DNA from: Dehalococcoidales bacterium
GTDB lineage: Bacteria; Chloroflexota; Dehalococcoidia; Dehalococcoidales; GCA-2688105
DNA length: 37,652 bases
Assembly (NCBI GenBank): GCA_002688105.1
Contig: NZBQ01000001.1
Coordinates: 1 to 37,652, forward strand
Reading direction: 5' to 3'
Position 1 is the first letter of the stretch, and each line of letters opens with the position of its first letter. Below the pieces are notes generated by a model that was not told the origin of the DNA, made no database searches, and saw only the letters and a program-made list of their open reading frames with translations. This document shows, one piece after another, positions 1 through 7,989 of the stretch. Both the position numbers and the translations under genes were made by a program.

Positions 1-929
1 CCGAGAAAGATAGCTACTGGGATTGCACCAATCGGATTCATTTTCGAAACAAGCGCAATGGCAATGGCAATGAATCCGTAGCCGGGGGATATGCTTGGCC
101 TGAGGAGATGATGAATTCCTAGCACTTCTCCCATTCCAGCTATACCAGCGAAGCCCCCGCTGAGAAACATGCTGGTTATTATTTTTTGGTTTACTTTAAT
201 GCCACCGTAAGCTGCCGCTGGATTGCTCACTCCTACAGCCTTGATTGAATAACCAAGATAAGTCCTGTCCATAATAAACCACACAACAAAGGTTAAGACT
301 ATTGCTAATACTACTCCAGCGTGTAGCAAGGTATTACTAACCACTATGGGAAGCTGAGCTGTGGGCTGAATCCAATCAGACACAACATTGAACGTTCCCG
401 GTGGTTTTAAATGGAACTGCAAGACATAATAGAGTAGCCATGTGGCAATAAAATTTGATAGCAGCGTGGTGATAATTACATTCGCATTAAACCTTGTTTT
501 CAGAAAACCAGCTACTGCTGCCCATAAGCCGCTACCTACAAAGCTTGCAATTGCAGCCAGGGTAACATGTAATACAGCCGGCAGGTGAATGTAAATCCCA
601 ATTAAAGTTGATATTAATGCACCAATATAGAGTTGCCCTTCGCTTCCGATATTCCACACGCCGCATCTAAATGCTATTACAAGCCCCAAACTGCAAAGCA
701 AAAGAGGTGCCACCCGGATAAATGTCTGGCCTAAAGCATCTCGGCTACCAAAGGACCCCTTTAACAACGCTTGGTATACGGTACCCAGATCAAAACCCGA
801 AAGCCAGATCAATGCAGAAAAAATAGCCCCAATAATTATTAGGACTATAATAAAAGCCAACACTGGCGGAACGGGACTTGCCTTTTCGCTTCTAACCGGA
901 CGTATCCTACTCAATAGACTTGTTAACAC
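1..929 (-). CDS. ABC transporter permease, BMP/nucleoside-simple sugar type (3' end cut by window)
   Basis: This is an inner-membrane permease of the family that works with BmpA/Med-type lipoproteins to import nucleosides or simple sugars. It is absent from the ORF track because it runs off the left edge. Reverse-strand translation gives long hydrophobic stretches (VLAFIIVLIIIGAIFSALIWL) and the family's conserved block FLSGGFAGIAGMGEVLGIHH followed by SPGYGFIAIAIAL near the edge. A GTG at 929 is the furthest start after an in-frame TAG; a TTG (AGT AGG) lies a few codons later and neither has a clear ribosome-binding site. The partner ATPase and lipoprotein genes are not upstream, where they usually sit, so the gene is either orphaned or its partners follow beyond position 1. 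The family is secure; the substrate is not known. Confidence 0.85.
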   Translation of the reverse strand, partial: MLTSLLSRIRPVRSEKASPVPPVLAFIIVLIIIGAIFSALIWLSGFDLGTVYQALLKGSFGSRDALGQTFIRVAPLLLCSLGLVIAFRCGVWNIGSEGQLYIGALISTLIGIYIHLPAVLHVTLAAIASFVGSGLWAAVAGFLKTRFNANVIITTLLSNFIATWLLYYVLQFHLKPPGTFNVVSDWIQPTAQLPIVVSNTLLHAGVVLAIVLTFVVWFIMDRTYLGYSIKAVGVSNPAAAYGGIKVNQKIITSMFLSGGFAGIAGMGEVLGIHHLLRPSISPGYGFIAIAIALVSKMNPIGAIPVAIFL

Positions 930-1019
930 TAACCACTACTGCCGAAATTTTATCCGCCTCTTGGCTGCTACGGACACTGTATTCTAGACTCCCTTTTTGC
1001 CAAAGCTTGCGGCGAAGTT

Positions 1020-1163
1020 TTATAGGTGGTCTATAACTTCAGCCCTAGAGATTTCCCTAGCATAGGGATAAATCTCACCATTCTTCATGCCGACGACCGG
1101 GTTTACCCTGATTAATAAACTAAGAAAGGCCTGCGTTTTGCTGATGCGCTCGCTGACTATCAC
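1020..1163 (-). CDS. Small unrecognised ORF, 47 aa
   Basis: A GTG codon follows AAGGAGAGGCA, a strong Shine-Dalgarno at 5-nt spacing, and opens a 47-codon frame that includes VNPVVGMKNGEIYPYAREISRAEVIDHL. I do not recognise the family. The tail faintly recalls the end of an ABC ATPase domain, which would suit the permease next door, but the match is too weak to call. It could equally be a chance frame. Confidence 0.25.
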   Translation of the reverse strand: MIVSERISKTQAFLSLLIRVNPVVGMKNGEIYPYAREISRAEVIDHL

Positions 1164-1357
1164 TGCCTCTCCTTTTAAATAGATTCATGAAGCTACTTCT
1201 CCTCATGTACATATTTTCCTATACAGTCATTAGTTGTGCTTGTGCACGCAAGATTAACATGCCTTTTCCGATCTGTCAATAGATGTAAATCGTAGGTGCT
1301 TCTCTAATATGATTGACACTAATAAAAGTTGATTTCAGTAAGAAAGGAGAAGGGAGA

Positions 1358-1489
1358 ATGAAAAAATCAAGATACACTTATAAGGACATACCGAAGGGGG
1401 TAAAAAGGACAGACACTAAAACGGGGAAGGTAACCTTTACTTTACTTGAACTAAAGAAAAAGAAGCGGAGTAAGAAGAAGAGCAAATAA
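1358..1489 (+). CDS. Small lysine-rich basic protein, 43 aa
   Basis: A 43-codon frame too short for the ORF track, starting at ATG behind AAAGGAGAAGGGAGA, an excellent ribosome-binding site. The product MKKSRYTYKDIPKGVKRT... ends in KKKKRSKKKSK, giving a very basic C-terminal tail. No family is recognised. The basic tail could bind nucleic acid, but that is a guess. It sits between decayed accessory genes, so it may be a leftover of a mobile segment. Confidence 0.45.
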   Translation: MKKSRYTYKDIPKGVKRTDTKTGKVTFTLLELKKKKRSKKKSK

Positions 1490-1495
1490 TGCGAA

Positions 1496-1995
1496 CTATC
1501 TCTTTCTCAACGATTTTTGGAGAAGTTTTAATAGCCCATTATCGTCTGTTACAACTTTATCCAAAGAGCCTATTTTACCAGTATTGAGAATTAGTAAGTT
1601 CCGTCCTCGGTATCCCTTTTTGGACGTTGAATTATAGGGAGGAAGGAAAAAGTGAATCAGGCATTTCTCAATATCAAGAACTCTTTCGTGCGAGATTCTT
1701 TTACCTTCAGGGAGTTTGACTACACCGAAATGCACGGATGGTGTTCTAGTTATCCGGTACAACTAATCACGCTTATGCTGTTTCAATCGTCTCCCAAAGT
1801 CTTGCCAGTAAGTCTCGCCTATATACAAAAGCTTTGGAGTTCGCCCTGTTGCCTGATAAATTGCATAGATGCCATAATCGCCAGCCATTTTTCTATTATG
1901 GGCTGTTTCAACCGAATACGAACCTTTCCATTCAATTTCAAACCATTCTATTTGGCACTTAGTGTACGAGGGGGTTACACAGTTGTCAATAATAA
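1496..1995 (-). pseudogene. GIY-YIG nuclease-domain protein, interrupted by in-frame TAG
   Basis: The ORF track shows only the last 88 codons. The same reverse frame continues upstream of a TAG codon and reads MAGDYGIYAIYQATGRTPKL, then LLYIGETYWQDFGRRLKQHKRD, then the stop, then LYRITRTPSVHFGVVKLPEG and KCLIHFFLPPYNS. GIYAIY followed by LYIGET is the GIY-YIG signature, with the conserved Arg in FGRRL. The C-terminal part (RISHERVLDIEKCLIHFFLPPYNS...GYRGRNLLILNTG) is typical of small stand-alone GIY-YIG-like proteins. At the 5' end no ATG, GTG or TTG occurs before an in-frame TAA, so the start is damaged too. One nonsense codon plus a lost start makes this a pseudogene. Confidence 0.75.
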
Positions 1996-2060
1996 CTATG
2001 GGAATTGATACTTAATTAAAACTGGCTTACCCTTTACTTAATAAGAGTAGGGGGTAAGAA

Positions 2061-2255
2061 ATGCAGGACAAAGAGATAATCTGGATAGACGATTGGGGAG
2101 GCGAAAGAATGGTAACAAGGTACAAGATAGATAGCCTAGCCTGTAAGCATTGTGGCTCTAAAAAGATTGTGAAGAACGGTGTGCGCAGGGGAACGCAATG
2201 CTGGTCACATTTTGGTCACGGACTTATAGAACTAACAAGGGACAAGAGGGGATGA
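2061..2255 (+). pseudogene. Zinc-ribbon protein, probable transposase N-terminal remnant
   Basis: The 64-aa frame has a GGGGG ribosome-binding site 6 nt before its ATG. It contains CKHCGSKKIVKNGVRRGTQ, closely resembling the N-terminal zinc ribbon of IS1/ISNCY-type transposases (CxxCGSxxIVKNG.R.G.QRY.C..C). The second Cys pair expected after GTQ is missing and the frame ends soon afterwards, so the gene seems to have lost its downstream part. It could also be a free-standing zinc-ribbon protein. It lies just before a tRNA-Lys fragment, which suits a mobile-element scar. Confidence 0.4.
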
Positions 2256-2332
2256 TACACTCAAAACAAGCGGTAAGGCATAAACAGAATAAACGTTATT
2301 TAGCTTCAATAACACTGGCAAGGACACTGGCA

Positions 2333-2380
2333 AACAGACTCTTAATCAGCAGGTTACAAGTTCGATTCCTGTGCGGCTCA
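2333..2380 (+). repeat. 3'-half tRNA-Lys(CTT)-like fragment, copy 1 (possible att-site scar)
   Basis: GACTCTTAATCAGC is the tRNA-Lys(CTT) anticodon arm, followed by AAGTTCGATTCCT (T-arm) and GCGGCTCA (acceptor 3' strand). The 5' half of a tRNA is absent and the anticodon stem is partly mispaired. It aligns without gaps to 5236-5283 with about 9 differences in 48 nt. 3'-half tRNA copies are the usual product of tyrosine-integrase insertion into tRNA genes. Confidence 0.6.
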
Positions 2381-2542
2381 TTTATGTTTATCAAATTTTG
2401 TTATCTTGGTCCATATTATATACTGAGCCTTCTATCCGTTAACTCCATTTCTGGGCGATGTTAGTATGATGTTCTAATGTGGCGTTAGTGTAAGTCGTGT
2501 TATGAACATGAGGCAACCCAATATAGTTTGGGACCATCAATC

Positions 2543-3289
2543 TTACGGCGCAGAAGCAGGTAGCGATGGAAGTGATTGGGGCGCCTTCCGTTGGACAAGC
2601 TTAGCCAGACCGATGCTCATCTCATATAGAACTATTAGCGGAGCGGCGACAAGGGTCTGATTGAGGGGGTCGAAGGTTGGAGTAATTATCGCGGCGAGAA
2701 CGAAGGCGAGTATAATTGCCGGTTTTCGCTTATCTGAAAGCCATTTGGCGGTGATAATACCGAGCCTTGAAAGGAAGGTTGTTATTACCGGCATTTCGAA
2801 GGCAAATCCAATAGCTAATAATAGCCTGGACACGATTGAGATATAATTGCCAATCTTAATCTGGGGAGTTGCCACATCGCTACCGAAGGTAATCAAGAAT
2901 TTGGTTGCTGGTGGTACCAAGATGAAATAGCCGAAGACGACACCAGCAGCAAACATTAGTGCTATCCAGGGGAGTATAAGATATATATGTCTTTTTTCCT
3001 TGGGAGTAAGCCCCGGGGAGACAAACATGAGAAATTGATAAATTAGGTAAGGCATTGCCAGTATGATGCCGCTAGTAAGGCACACCTTCATATAGGTGCC
3101 GATCATCTCCGTCATCTCTATGAAGACGAGTTCAATGTTCCCCGCTGGGAAAATCAAAATGTCGAAGATCTGCTTGGCAAAGACAAAGGAAACAACCGTG
3201 GTGATTAATACGGCGATGACACTCTTGATTAAACGCTGTCGTAGTTCCCCGAGATGCCCGAGGATATTTAGTTTCTTGACATTATCCAT
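2543..3289 (-). CDS. tatC: Sec-independent protein translocase TatC
   Basis: TatC is the twin-arginine signal receptor of the Tat pathway, which exports folded and often cofactor-bearing proteins. The 248-aa product has six predicted membrane segments and family motifs: LGHLGELRQRLIKS at the N-terminus, SPGLTPKEKRHI in the first cytoplasmic loop, FEMPVITTFLSRLGII, and ALVLAAIITP-like AFVLAAIITPTFDPLNQ near the end. Length matches the family. It lies downstream of two TatA/B-type genes on the same strand, forming a compact tat operon. The start has AGGA very near the ATG, so initiation may be modest or coupled. Typical Dehalococcoidia Tat substrates such as reductases are not in this window. 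Confidence 0.95.
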   Translation of the reverse strand: MDNVKKLNILGHLGELRQRLIKSVIAVLITTVVSFVFAKQIFDILIFPAGNIELVFIEMTEMIGTYMKVCLTSGIILAMPYLIYQFLMFVSPGLTPKEKRHIYLILPWIALMFAAGVVFGYFILVPPATKFLITFGSDVATPQIKIGNYISIVSRLLLAIGFAFEMPVITTFLSRLGIITAKWLSDKRKPAIILAFVLAAIITPTFDPLNQTLVAAPLIVLYEMSIGLAKLVQRKAPQSLPSLPASAP

Positions 3290-3378
3290 CTTCCTGCTAA
3301 TATCTTAAGCCGCTCTAAGGGTTGACTCTTCTGTGCTATGGTCCTCTTCTCCGGTGGTAATCTCCCTTGGTCTTAAAC

Positions 3379-3594
3379 TTAAATCTTCTCTTTCGGCTTG
3401 GGTGGATGAGCTTTTTCTTCTTTCTCCGATTCCTTAGTTACTTGTGATGTTAGGTCGTAGCTCATGTTCCTCAAGGTGCGCACTATTTTCCCTAGCGTTT
3501 TGCTAATCCCTACTACCTTTCCCGGCCCCCATATTACCAGGGCGATGATAAGGATCAGCAATACTTCTCCCATACCTATGCCGAAAAAATCCAT
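3379..3594 (-). CDS. TatA/TatB-like twin-arginine translocase subunit
   Basis: A 71-aa protein with one N-terminal membrane helix (GMGEVLLILIIALVIWGPGKV), the Gly-Pro hinge (WGPGKV in place of the usual FGPxKLP), an amphipathic helix (SKTLGKIVRTLRNM) and a charged tail. That is the TatA/B/E layout. The divergent hinge (KVVGISKTLGK rather than KLPELGRSLGK) and the longer amphipathic region suggest it may act as the TatB-like partner, while the neighbouring copy is the canonical pore former. The ATG has a GAGGAG ribosome-binding site. It lies between tatA and tatC on the same strand. Confidence 0.88.
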   Translation of the reverse strand: MDFFGIGMGEVLLILIIALVIWGPGKVVGISKTLGKIVRTLRNMSYDLTSQVTKESEKEEKAHPPKPKEKI

Positions 3595-3690
3595 TACTCA
3601 CTCCTCTTACCTTGCCACATTCTACCTTAAGCACAAGGTAATTGAGCCTTTGCGACCTATGGCAATAGACCTGCAGGTTAAAGACAAGGT

Positions 3691-3903
3691 TTAGTCAACT
3701 TTCTTGGTAGCAGTCATTTTAGGGCGTGATTTTTCTTTAACCTCATCCTTGTCAGTTTCAGCTTCTCCGCTCTGTCCCCTGCGAAAGGCTCGTAACCCCT
3801 TACCAATAGTCTCACTGACTTGCGGCAGTTTCCCCACCCCGAAGATAATTAAGACTATCACTAGGATGAGTCCAATCTCCCATGGTCCTATACGAAATGG
3901 CAT
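3691..3903 (-). CDS. tatA: Twin-arginine translocase subunit TatA/TatE
   Basis: A 70-aa protein with a single membrane helix (PWEIGLILVIVLIIF), the diagnostic FGVGKLPQ hinge, an amphipathic helix (VSETIGKGLRAFRRG) and an acidic/basic tail. This is the canonical TatA pattern, in which oligomers form the transient translocation path. It is the first gene of the tat operon. An AAGGGGGGAG ribosome-binding site precedes the ATG, and a plausible promoter lies within 50 nt upstream. Confidence 0.92.
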   Translation of the reverse strand: MPFRIGPWEIGLILVIVLIIFGVGKLPQVSETIGKGLRAFRRGQSGEAETDKDEVKEKSRPKMTATKKVD

Positions 3904-3924
3904 GACTCCCCCCTTATGAATTTA

Positions 3925-3953
3925 ATACTACTCTCAGCCAACCTCTATTACAA
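3925..3953 (-). promoter_or_regulatory. Possible sigma-70 promoter of the tat operon
   Basis: Reading the minus strand, TTGTAA and TAGTAT are separated by 17 nt and end about 20 nt before the tatA start. Each hexamer matches the consensus at four of six positions. Confidence 0.35.
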
Positions 3954-4427
3954 CTAAGGAGAGGTTCTCACTGTATCCATTAGTCGCCTTGTTCCTAAAC
4001 GCTGGTAGTAGCCTCCATAAGCACAAGAACGACAAAGCACCTTCCCGGCTACCATAACCTCTCGATAGTCATTAACCTCCTCTCCGCATTTTTCACACAT
4101 TACTCTGCGCAGTGGAGGTCCAGGCATATCTTCAATCGGAACCTCCACTAGCACCGGCTCTATATGGAAAAGCTCCTCGTTCGACATTACCTTATAAGCA
4201 TACACCTCAGCCTGGTGTCTTGTCCATCCTTGGCGACGACAGAGAGCTGCCTTCTCTCGTGTATCCTCGCGAGCTACTAAGCGCACTGCATCCCCAGTCC
4301 GTAAATCTACAAGTGTAGCCGCCAATTTACCATAATCGACATATTTCATCATTCGCTTGCCCAGTTTGCACCCGGTGATAACTTGAAGAGCGTCAGTAGC
4401 ACAGCGTAGGTCGGCTTCAGAATCAAC
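3954..4427 (-). pseudogene. FmdE-family protein, 5'-truncated (C-terminal half with zinc ribbon)
   Basis: The ORF track reports 132 aa from an internal Met. The same frame extends upstream as SEADLRCATDALQVITGCKLGKR, then MMKYVDYGKLAATLVDLRTG. This matches the second half of FmdE-family proteins (formylmethanofuran dehydrogenase subunit E-like: ...ALQVxTGCTxGKxNLxxxDYGKxAxTF). The C-terminal zinc ribbon is intact (CEKCGEEVNDYREV...KVLCRSC). The N-terminal half with the GHxCPG motif is absent. At the point where similarity to FmdE begins, a different reading frame shows a phnD-like sequence, so a deletion appears to have fused two genes. A full-length FmdE-like gene sits at 15035. Confidence 0.75.
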
Positions 4428-4710
4428 GTCACCTGCCGACCCAGCTTCTGCTCCATGCAGGCTAGAAGTTCCTGATAGTACTCCAGAGTCTTAGTTGGGG
4501 ACGCACGCCGGCAATCGCCACCCGCAACGAGCTATCACTGGGCTGGCCGTAGGCACTATCACCGATTTGCTGGACTGGTGGGGCACTCGTTTTTTTATCA
4601 AGGTCAGCCTTGATTGCATCCTGAGTTTGGTCGGTGCCCAGCGTGAGGAAAAGCACTGCCGCTGCTGCCACGATTGGGGCTATCGCCAAAAACCAAAATT
4701 TTGTTCGCAT
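4406..4710 (-). pseudogene. PhnD-like phosphate/phosphonate-binding protein, 5' fragment with frameshift
   Basis: The product begins MRTKFWFLAIAPIVAAAAVLF, a signal or membrane anchor, then a linker and LRVAIAGV. A one-base deletion near 4502 shifts the frame; the continuation reads SPTKTLEYYQELLACMEQKLGRQVTLILKPTY. This is the start of a PhnD-type periplasmic binding protein (xLRVAxAGVxSPxxTLxYYxxLLxYxxxKLGRxVxLxxxxTY). After KPTY the similarity ends and FmdE-like sequence takes over in another frame. The gene is therefore both frameshifted and truncated by deletion. Confidence 0.7.
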
Positions 4711-4785
4711 GGTAACACTATAGAAAAACCCGAAACAGGTCTCACCTTCTTTGATTTCGTAGTCTTATTTGCGTCGCATCCACCC

Positions 4786-4815
4786 CATATAGCAATTACT
4801 GGCCATTTTGGTCAA
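4786..4815 (-). promoter_or_regulatory. Possible promoter of the phnD-like remnant
   Basis: On the minus strand TTGACC is followed after 18 nt by TATATG, roughly 75 nt ahead of the remnant's ATG. It fits a sigma-70 promoter, although the gene it served is now broken. Confidence 0.3.
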
Positions 4816-5235
4816 CTTAGTTTATTTTACCAAAGTATGGGAATGTATGCCCAAGATGTTTGTGGGGGGCTGTTTAGTAACTCAAGTCGTAATAGACCTC
4901 CTTGGTTCTTTATGCACTTGGAAGTCCTCTTCTGCCTCTGAACTCCTTAGTAGTCGTAAAGTGGTCTATCTATTTTGTGATTGATTTTACCAACAGAATT
5001 GGAATGTGGTAAGTGGTAAGTGGGTTGACATCTGGTTGACGGTAGAGCCGTCAGTGTTTACTTGTCGTCAATGGTAGATAGCTAGCCTAAAGTCGAACTT
5101 ATCAGTGTTGCCGTTGGCCTGGATGGTTGACATATAGCCTAGAAGCCCTTGAAATCCAGCATAACGTCGAATATAATTGACTTCAAGAAAGGAGGCAAGC
5201 GGTTGGTCTAGCCAGCGATTAGTAGCTTGTCTCTC
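4816..5235. other. Non-coding stretch before the second tRNA-Lys relic
   Basis: I see no gene here; the plus-strand ORF that enters it from 4495 is an antisense shadow. It holds a short perfect hairpin, TGACGG-TAGAG-CCGTCA (5037-5053), without a following T-run, so it is not an obvious terminator. A degenerate 5' tRNA-like segment (TAGCCAGCGATTAG...) leads into the relic at 5236. Confidence 0.5.
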
Positions 5236-5283
5236 AACTGACTCTTAATCAGCCGGTTGGAAGTTCAGGTCCTCCGCGGCTCA
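5236..5283 (+). repeat. 3'-half tRNA-Lys(CTT)-like fragment, copy 2
   Basis: CTGACTCTTAATCAGC (anticodon arm), GGAAGTTCAGGTCCTCC (altered T-arm) and GCGGCTCA (acceptor strand) align without gaps to copy 1 at 2333-2380. Upstream, TAGCCAG could be a decayed acceptor 5' strand (expected GAGCCGC), but the D-arm cannot be folded, so this is a relic and not a working tRNA. The two copies bracket the tat operon and the phnD/fmdE scar in direct orientation. Confidence 0.6.
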
Positions 5284-5374
5284 CTTCCAATTCTTCGGAT
5301 AGTCTTTGTTCCCAGGGTTAAGTGTTGAGGCAATCAAGGGGAAGTTTTAAGAGATTTTCCAGGGAGGAGTTCTA

Positions 5375-6751
5375 ATGACTTTTATGGGAAGAGTTAAGAA
5401 GATGGACCCTGAGGAGATTGCCAGCCGACCTGAGGTGAAAGCCTTTTGGGATAAAAGCCTGTGCTGGTCATTAGCTCACCGCCGCTCCTTTAAATATCCC
5501 CTTGGGACTAAGCTACCCAAGGATGATTTCTTTGACTACGAATCCAAAAAAGAACCGGTGCCTCTGACTGAGGTGGAGCTGGCGTTGCTGTGCTGGGCAG
5601 GTGCGGGAACAAGCGGGTTGGTTCGGAATGACCGTACTTTTGCTCAAAATGCCTGTACTCAACCTTGGTTTGAGGGGCGTGTCTACCCAAGTGCCTGCAA
5701 TGTCTGGTATGCTCACCTAATCTTCGCTAACGATGATGGCGTCTTCCTCTACAGGCCTCATGTCCCCACCAAAATGGTGGAGATTGGAACTCAGGAAGAT
5801 ATGGAGGTCATCTTCCGAGCCTTTAAAGAGGGTGTCGTTCAGTTAAGTGACCAATCGATAAGGCTGACTGAGCTTTCAGTGGTGGGGCCCTCGGAGGATT
5901 TGGAAACGAGGGCCACGCAGTATGGCGCTGCCTTTATGTTCCAGCCGGGGGTAACCAATTTCTTTCCTATTCTGGATATAACCGTGGAGTTGCTCAATCT
6001 CTACCTGATGATGTATGCGACTGGGACCCAGTTGTTTGATGACGAGAAGGGGAAGCCAGCGGGAATTCAGAAGTGGATTGATAACGGCTCTCTGTGGGAG
6101 AAGAAGCTTCCGCTGAGCCTGTATGAAACCGGACAGGCTCAGATTCTTATTGGTCATCAATTTTATATCCATCAGAATCTTCTGCTGTGTGCTACGGCGA
6201 TGGGGTTGGGGGGATATGTGACCGGGGGTGGCTACGCCTCCTTAATGATGCTGAGTGATACACTGGCTAAGAGCGGTAGGGGCTTCAGGTTCGCCACGGA
6301 TAAGCGTGGCTATTCCTATACAGTTGGCATTGACGGAATAATTGAAACCCATATGCCGCCCTATATGTCTATGGATGAGGCAGTTGAAGACATATGGAAT
6401 ATGAAGTTTAAGCCGGGCTACGGGCGATACAACTCTGATGTTAAAGAAGGTGATGAGGTAGTGTATCGCGGCTTTGATACTAAGCCAAGGGCAGTTCACC
6501 GACCGTTCAACGATGTGGAAAAATATACCGAGGCAGTATGGCTTGACTCGCCTGAGACAATCCAGGTAGCTAAAGATGTGGCTAACTATATCTACGATAC
6601 ATATGGACGCTTCCCTAAGCTGTTCAACCCAATCCTGTGCGAGCATTACGTTCAGGCATTACATATTGACCCTGGTTTCTATGACAGGTATCAGGTTGCG
6701 GGCAGTATCTGGCAAGAACAGCGTGAACATATGAGTACCTGGCACAAGTAA
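5375..6751 (+). CDS. Nitroreductase-superfamily-like protein (SagB-like), 458 aa
   Basis: This is a probable flavin-dependent oxidoreductase. Visible nitroreductase-like blocks are AHRRSFKYPLGTKLP early on, VPLTEVELALLCWAGAGTSG (as in LxxLLWAAxGxxG of SagB-type proteins), YPSACNVWYAHLIF (PSAGxxYPxxxY-like), and GQAQILIGHQFYIHQNLLLCATAMGLGGYVTGGG (the C-terminal xxGxxxQNLLLxAxxLGLGG block). It is longer than simple nitroreductases (about 200 aa) and has a C-terminal extension of roughly 130 aa that I do not recognise. The start ATG has AGGGAGGAG 7 nt upstream. It stands alone with no co-directional neighbour, just after the second tRNA-Lys relic. The substrate is unknown, and the family call is moderate. 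Confidence 0.55.
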   Translation: MTFMGRVKKMDPEEIASRPEVKAFWDKSLCWSLAHRRSFKYPLGTKLPKDDFFDYESKKEPVPLTEVELALLCWAGAGTSGLVRNDRTFAQNACTQPWFEGRVYPSACNVWYAHLIFANDDGVFLYRPHVPTKMVEIGTQEDMEVIFRAFKEGVVQLSDQSIRLTELSVVGPSEDLETRATQYGAAFMFQPGVTNFFPILDITVELLNLYLMMYATGTQLFDDEKGKPAGIQKWIDNGSLWEKKLPLSLYETGQAQILIGHQFYIHQNLLLCATAMGLGGYVTGGGYASLMMLSDTLAKSGRGFRFATDKRGYSYTVGIDGIIETHMPPYMSMDEAVEDIWNMKFKPGYGRYNSDVKEGDEVVYRGFDTKPRAVHRPFNDVEKYTEAVWLDSPETIQVAKDVANYIYDTYGRFPKLFNPILCEHYVQALHIDPGFYDRYQVAGSIWQEQREHMSTWHK

Positions 6752-6875
6752 GTCTGAGTAAAAAACTTTACGTACCTTTTATGCCGATCTTGGCTGCGGA
6801 AGGAAGACTTAAGCACAGCGACGGAGAATGTCTACACCCTCGTCAGAAACGGACTCAGTAGTTAAATCGGTATGG

Positions 6876-7970
6876 CTAACTCTTACTTCTAAATCCAGCC
6901 TGAGGCAGAGCCACCTTTAATGCCGATATTACGGCGGCAATGTCGTCATCGTTTACCCGACCCAGATGACCGATACGAAATATTTGGCCATCTAATTTCT
7001 GCTGTCCGCCGCCAAGCACCACCTGGTGCTCTTCCCTCATAATTTTGAGTAGCTTTTTAGTATCAAGTCCATCCGAGGCTGCCACGGAGGTAACCGTATT
7101 GGAGGCATGGCTTTCTTCGGCGAAGAGGGATAGCCCTAGGGATTTTATTCCATCCCGGGCGGCTTTAGCCACCCTGGCATGCCGGGCTATGATGTTGGCT
7201 AAGCCTTCCTTTTGCACCATATCCAGCGCTGTCGATAGGGCATATACCGTAGAAACACCCGTTGTCCAGGGCGTTTGCCCTTTTTCCAGGTAATTCTTGG
7301 CTTTAGTAAAGTCCCAGTAAAAACGAGGCATCTTAGCCTTTGAATGGGCTTGCCAGGCTCTCTGGCTCACGCTGACCATAGCCAACCCTGGAGGAGTCAT
7401 CCACCCTTTCTGGGAACCGGTAACGGTAACATCACATCGCCAGTCATCTACCGGCAGGTTAATTGAGCCCAAGCTGCTGATGGCATCAACCAGCAGTAGC
7501 TTATCAAATTCCTTCGCTACCGAGCTAATAGAACCCAGGTCATTGGTAACGCCGGTGGAGGTTTCATTATGAGTAACCAATACCGCTTTGATTTCGGGTT
7601 TGTCCTGGAGGGCTTTACGTATAGTATCTATATCAGCGGCTTTGCCCCATTCAAAGAGAAGGGGGATTACCTCAGCCCCGAATTTTTCAGCGATAACGCC
7701 AAAGCGTTCCCCGAAGACACCGATAGCTACTGATAGTACCTTATCTCCCGGGGAGAGGGTATTAACCACAGCAGCCTCCATACCACCGGTTCCCGAGGCG
7801 GTAAGCAGGAAAATATCGCCCTTGGTCTGAAATAACTGTTTTAGTTTATCGGTTATATCGTAAAGTATTTGCTTAAATTCCGGCCCACGGTGGTTTATCA
7901 TCTGTTTGGTCATTGCCTGAAGGACTTCATTAGGGCAGGGGGTAGGTCCGGGGATACGTAAGTTTTCCAT
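6876..7970 (-). CDS. Class V aminotransferase (serine/alanine-glyoxylate type)
   Basis: A 364-aa PLP-dependent aminotransferase of the AGT/SPT/PucG group, also annotated as the soluble-hydrogenase 42-kDa subunit in some genomes. It starts MENLRIPGPTPCPNEV, has the phosphate-binding TASGTGGMEAAV (about 57-68), the PLP ring-binding Asp in LLVDAISSLGS (D162), and the Schiff-base lysine in TGSQKGWMTPPGLA (K188). It could convert serine or alanine with glyoxylate, or serve serine/hydroxypyruvate exchange; specificity cannot be read from sequence. It is the last gene of ribF-tyrS-aminotransferase on the minus strand, 19 nt after tyrS. Ribosome-binding site: AAGGAGAAGAA. Confidence 0.9.
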   Translation of the reverse strand: MENLRIPGPTPCPNEVLQAMTKQMINHRGPEFKQILYDITDKLKQLFQTKGDIFLLTASGTGGMEAAVVNTLSPGDKVLSVAIGVFGERFGVIAEKFGAEVIPLLFEWGKAADIDTIRKALQDKPEIKAVLVTHNETSTGVTNDLGSISSVAKEFDKLLLVDAISSLGSINLPVDDWRCDVTVTGSQKGWMTPPGLAMVSVSQRAWQAHSKAKMPRFYWDFTKAKNYLEKGQTPWTTGVSTVYALSTALDMVQKEGLANIIARHARVAKAARDGIKSLGLSLFAEESHASNTVTSVAASDGLDTKKLLKIMREEHQVVLGGGQQKLDGQIFRIGHLGRVNDDDIAAVISALKVALPQAGFRSKS

Positions 7971-7989
7971 TTCTTCTCCTTCGCTGATT

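Noticed and set aside
1652-2008. 118-aa plus-strand ORF
   Set aside because: It is antisense to the GIY-YIG pseudogene, whose frame on the minus strand carries the family motifs.
4495-4941. 148-aa plus-strand ORF
   Set aside because: It is antisense to the phnD-like fragment, which has clear family similarity, and it shows no recognisable motif or ribosome-binding site of its own.
5205-5283. A functional tRNA-Lys gene
   Set aside because: The 5' acceptor strand is mismatched and no D-arm can be folded; the T-loop is altered as well. Only the 3' half is recognisable.
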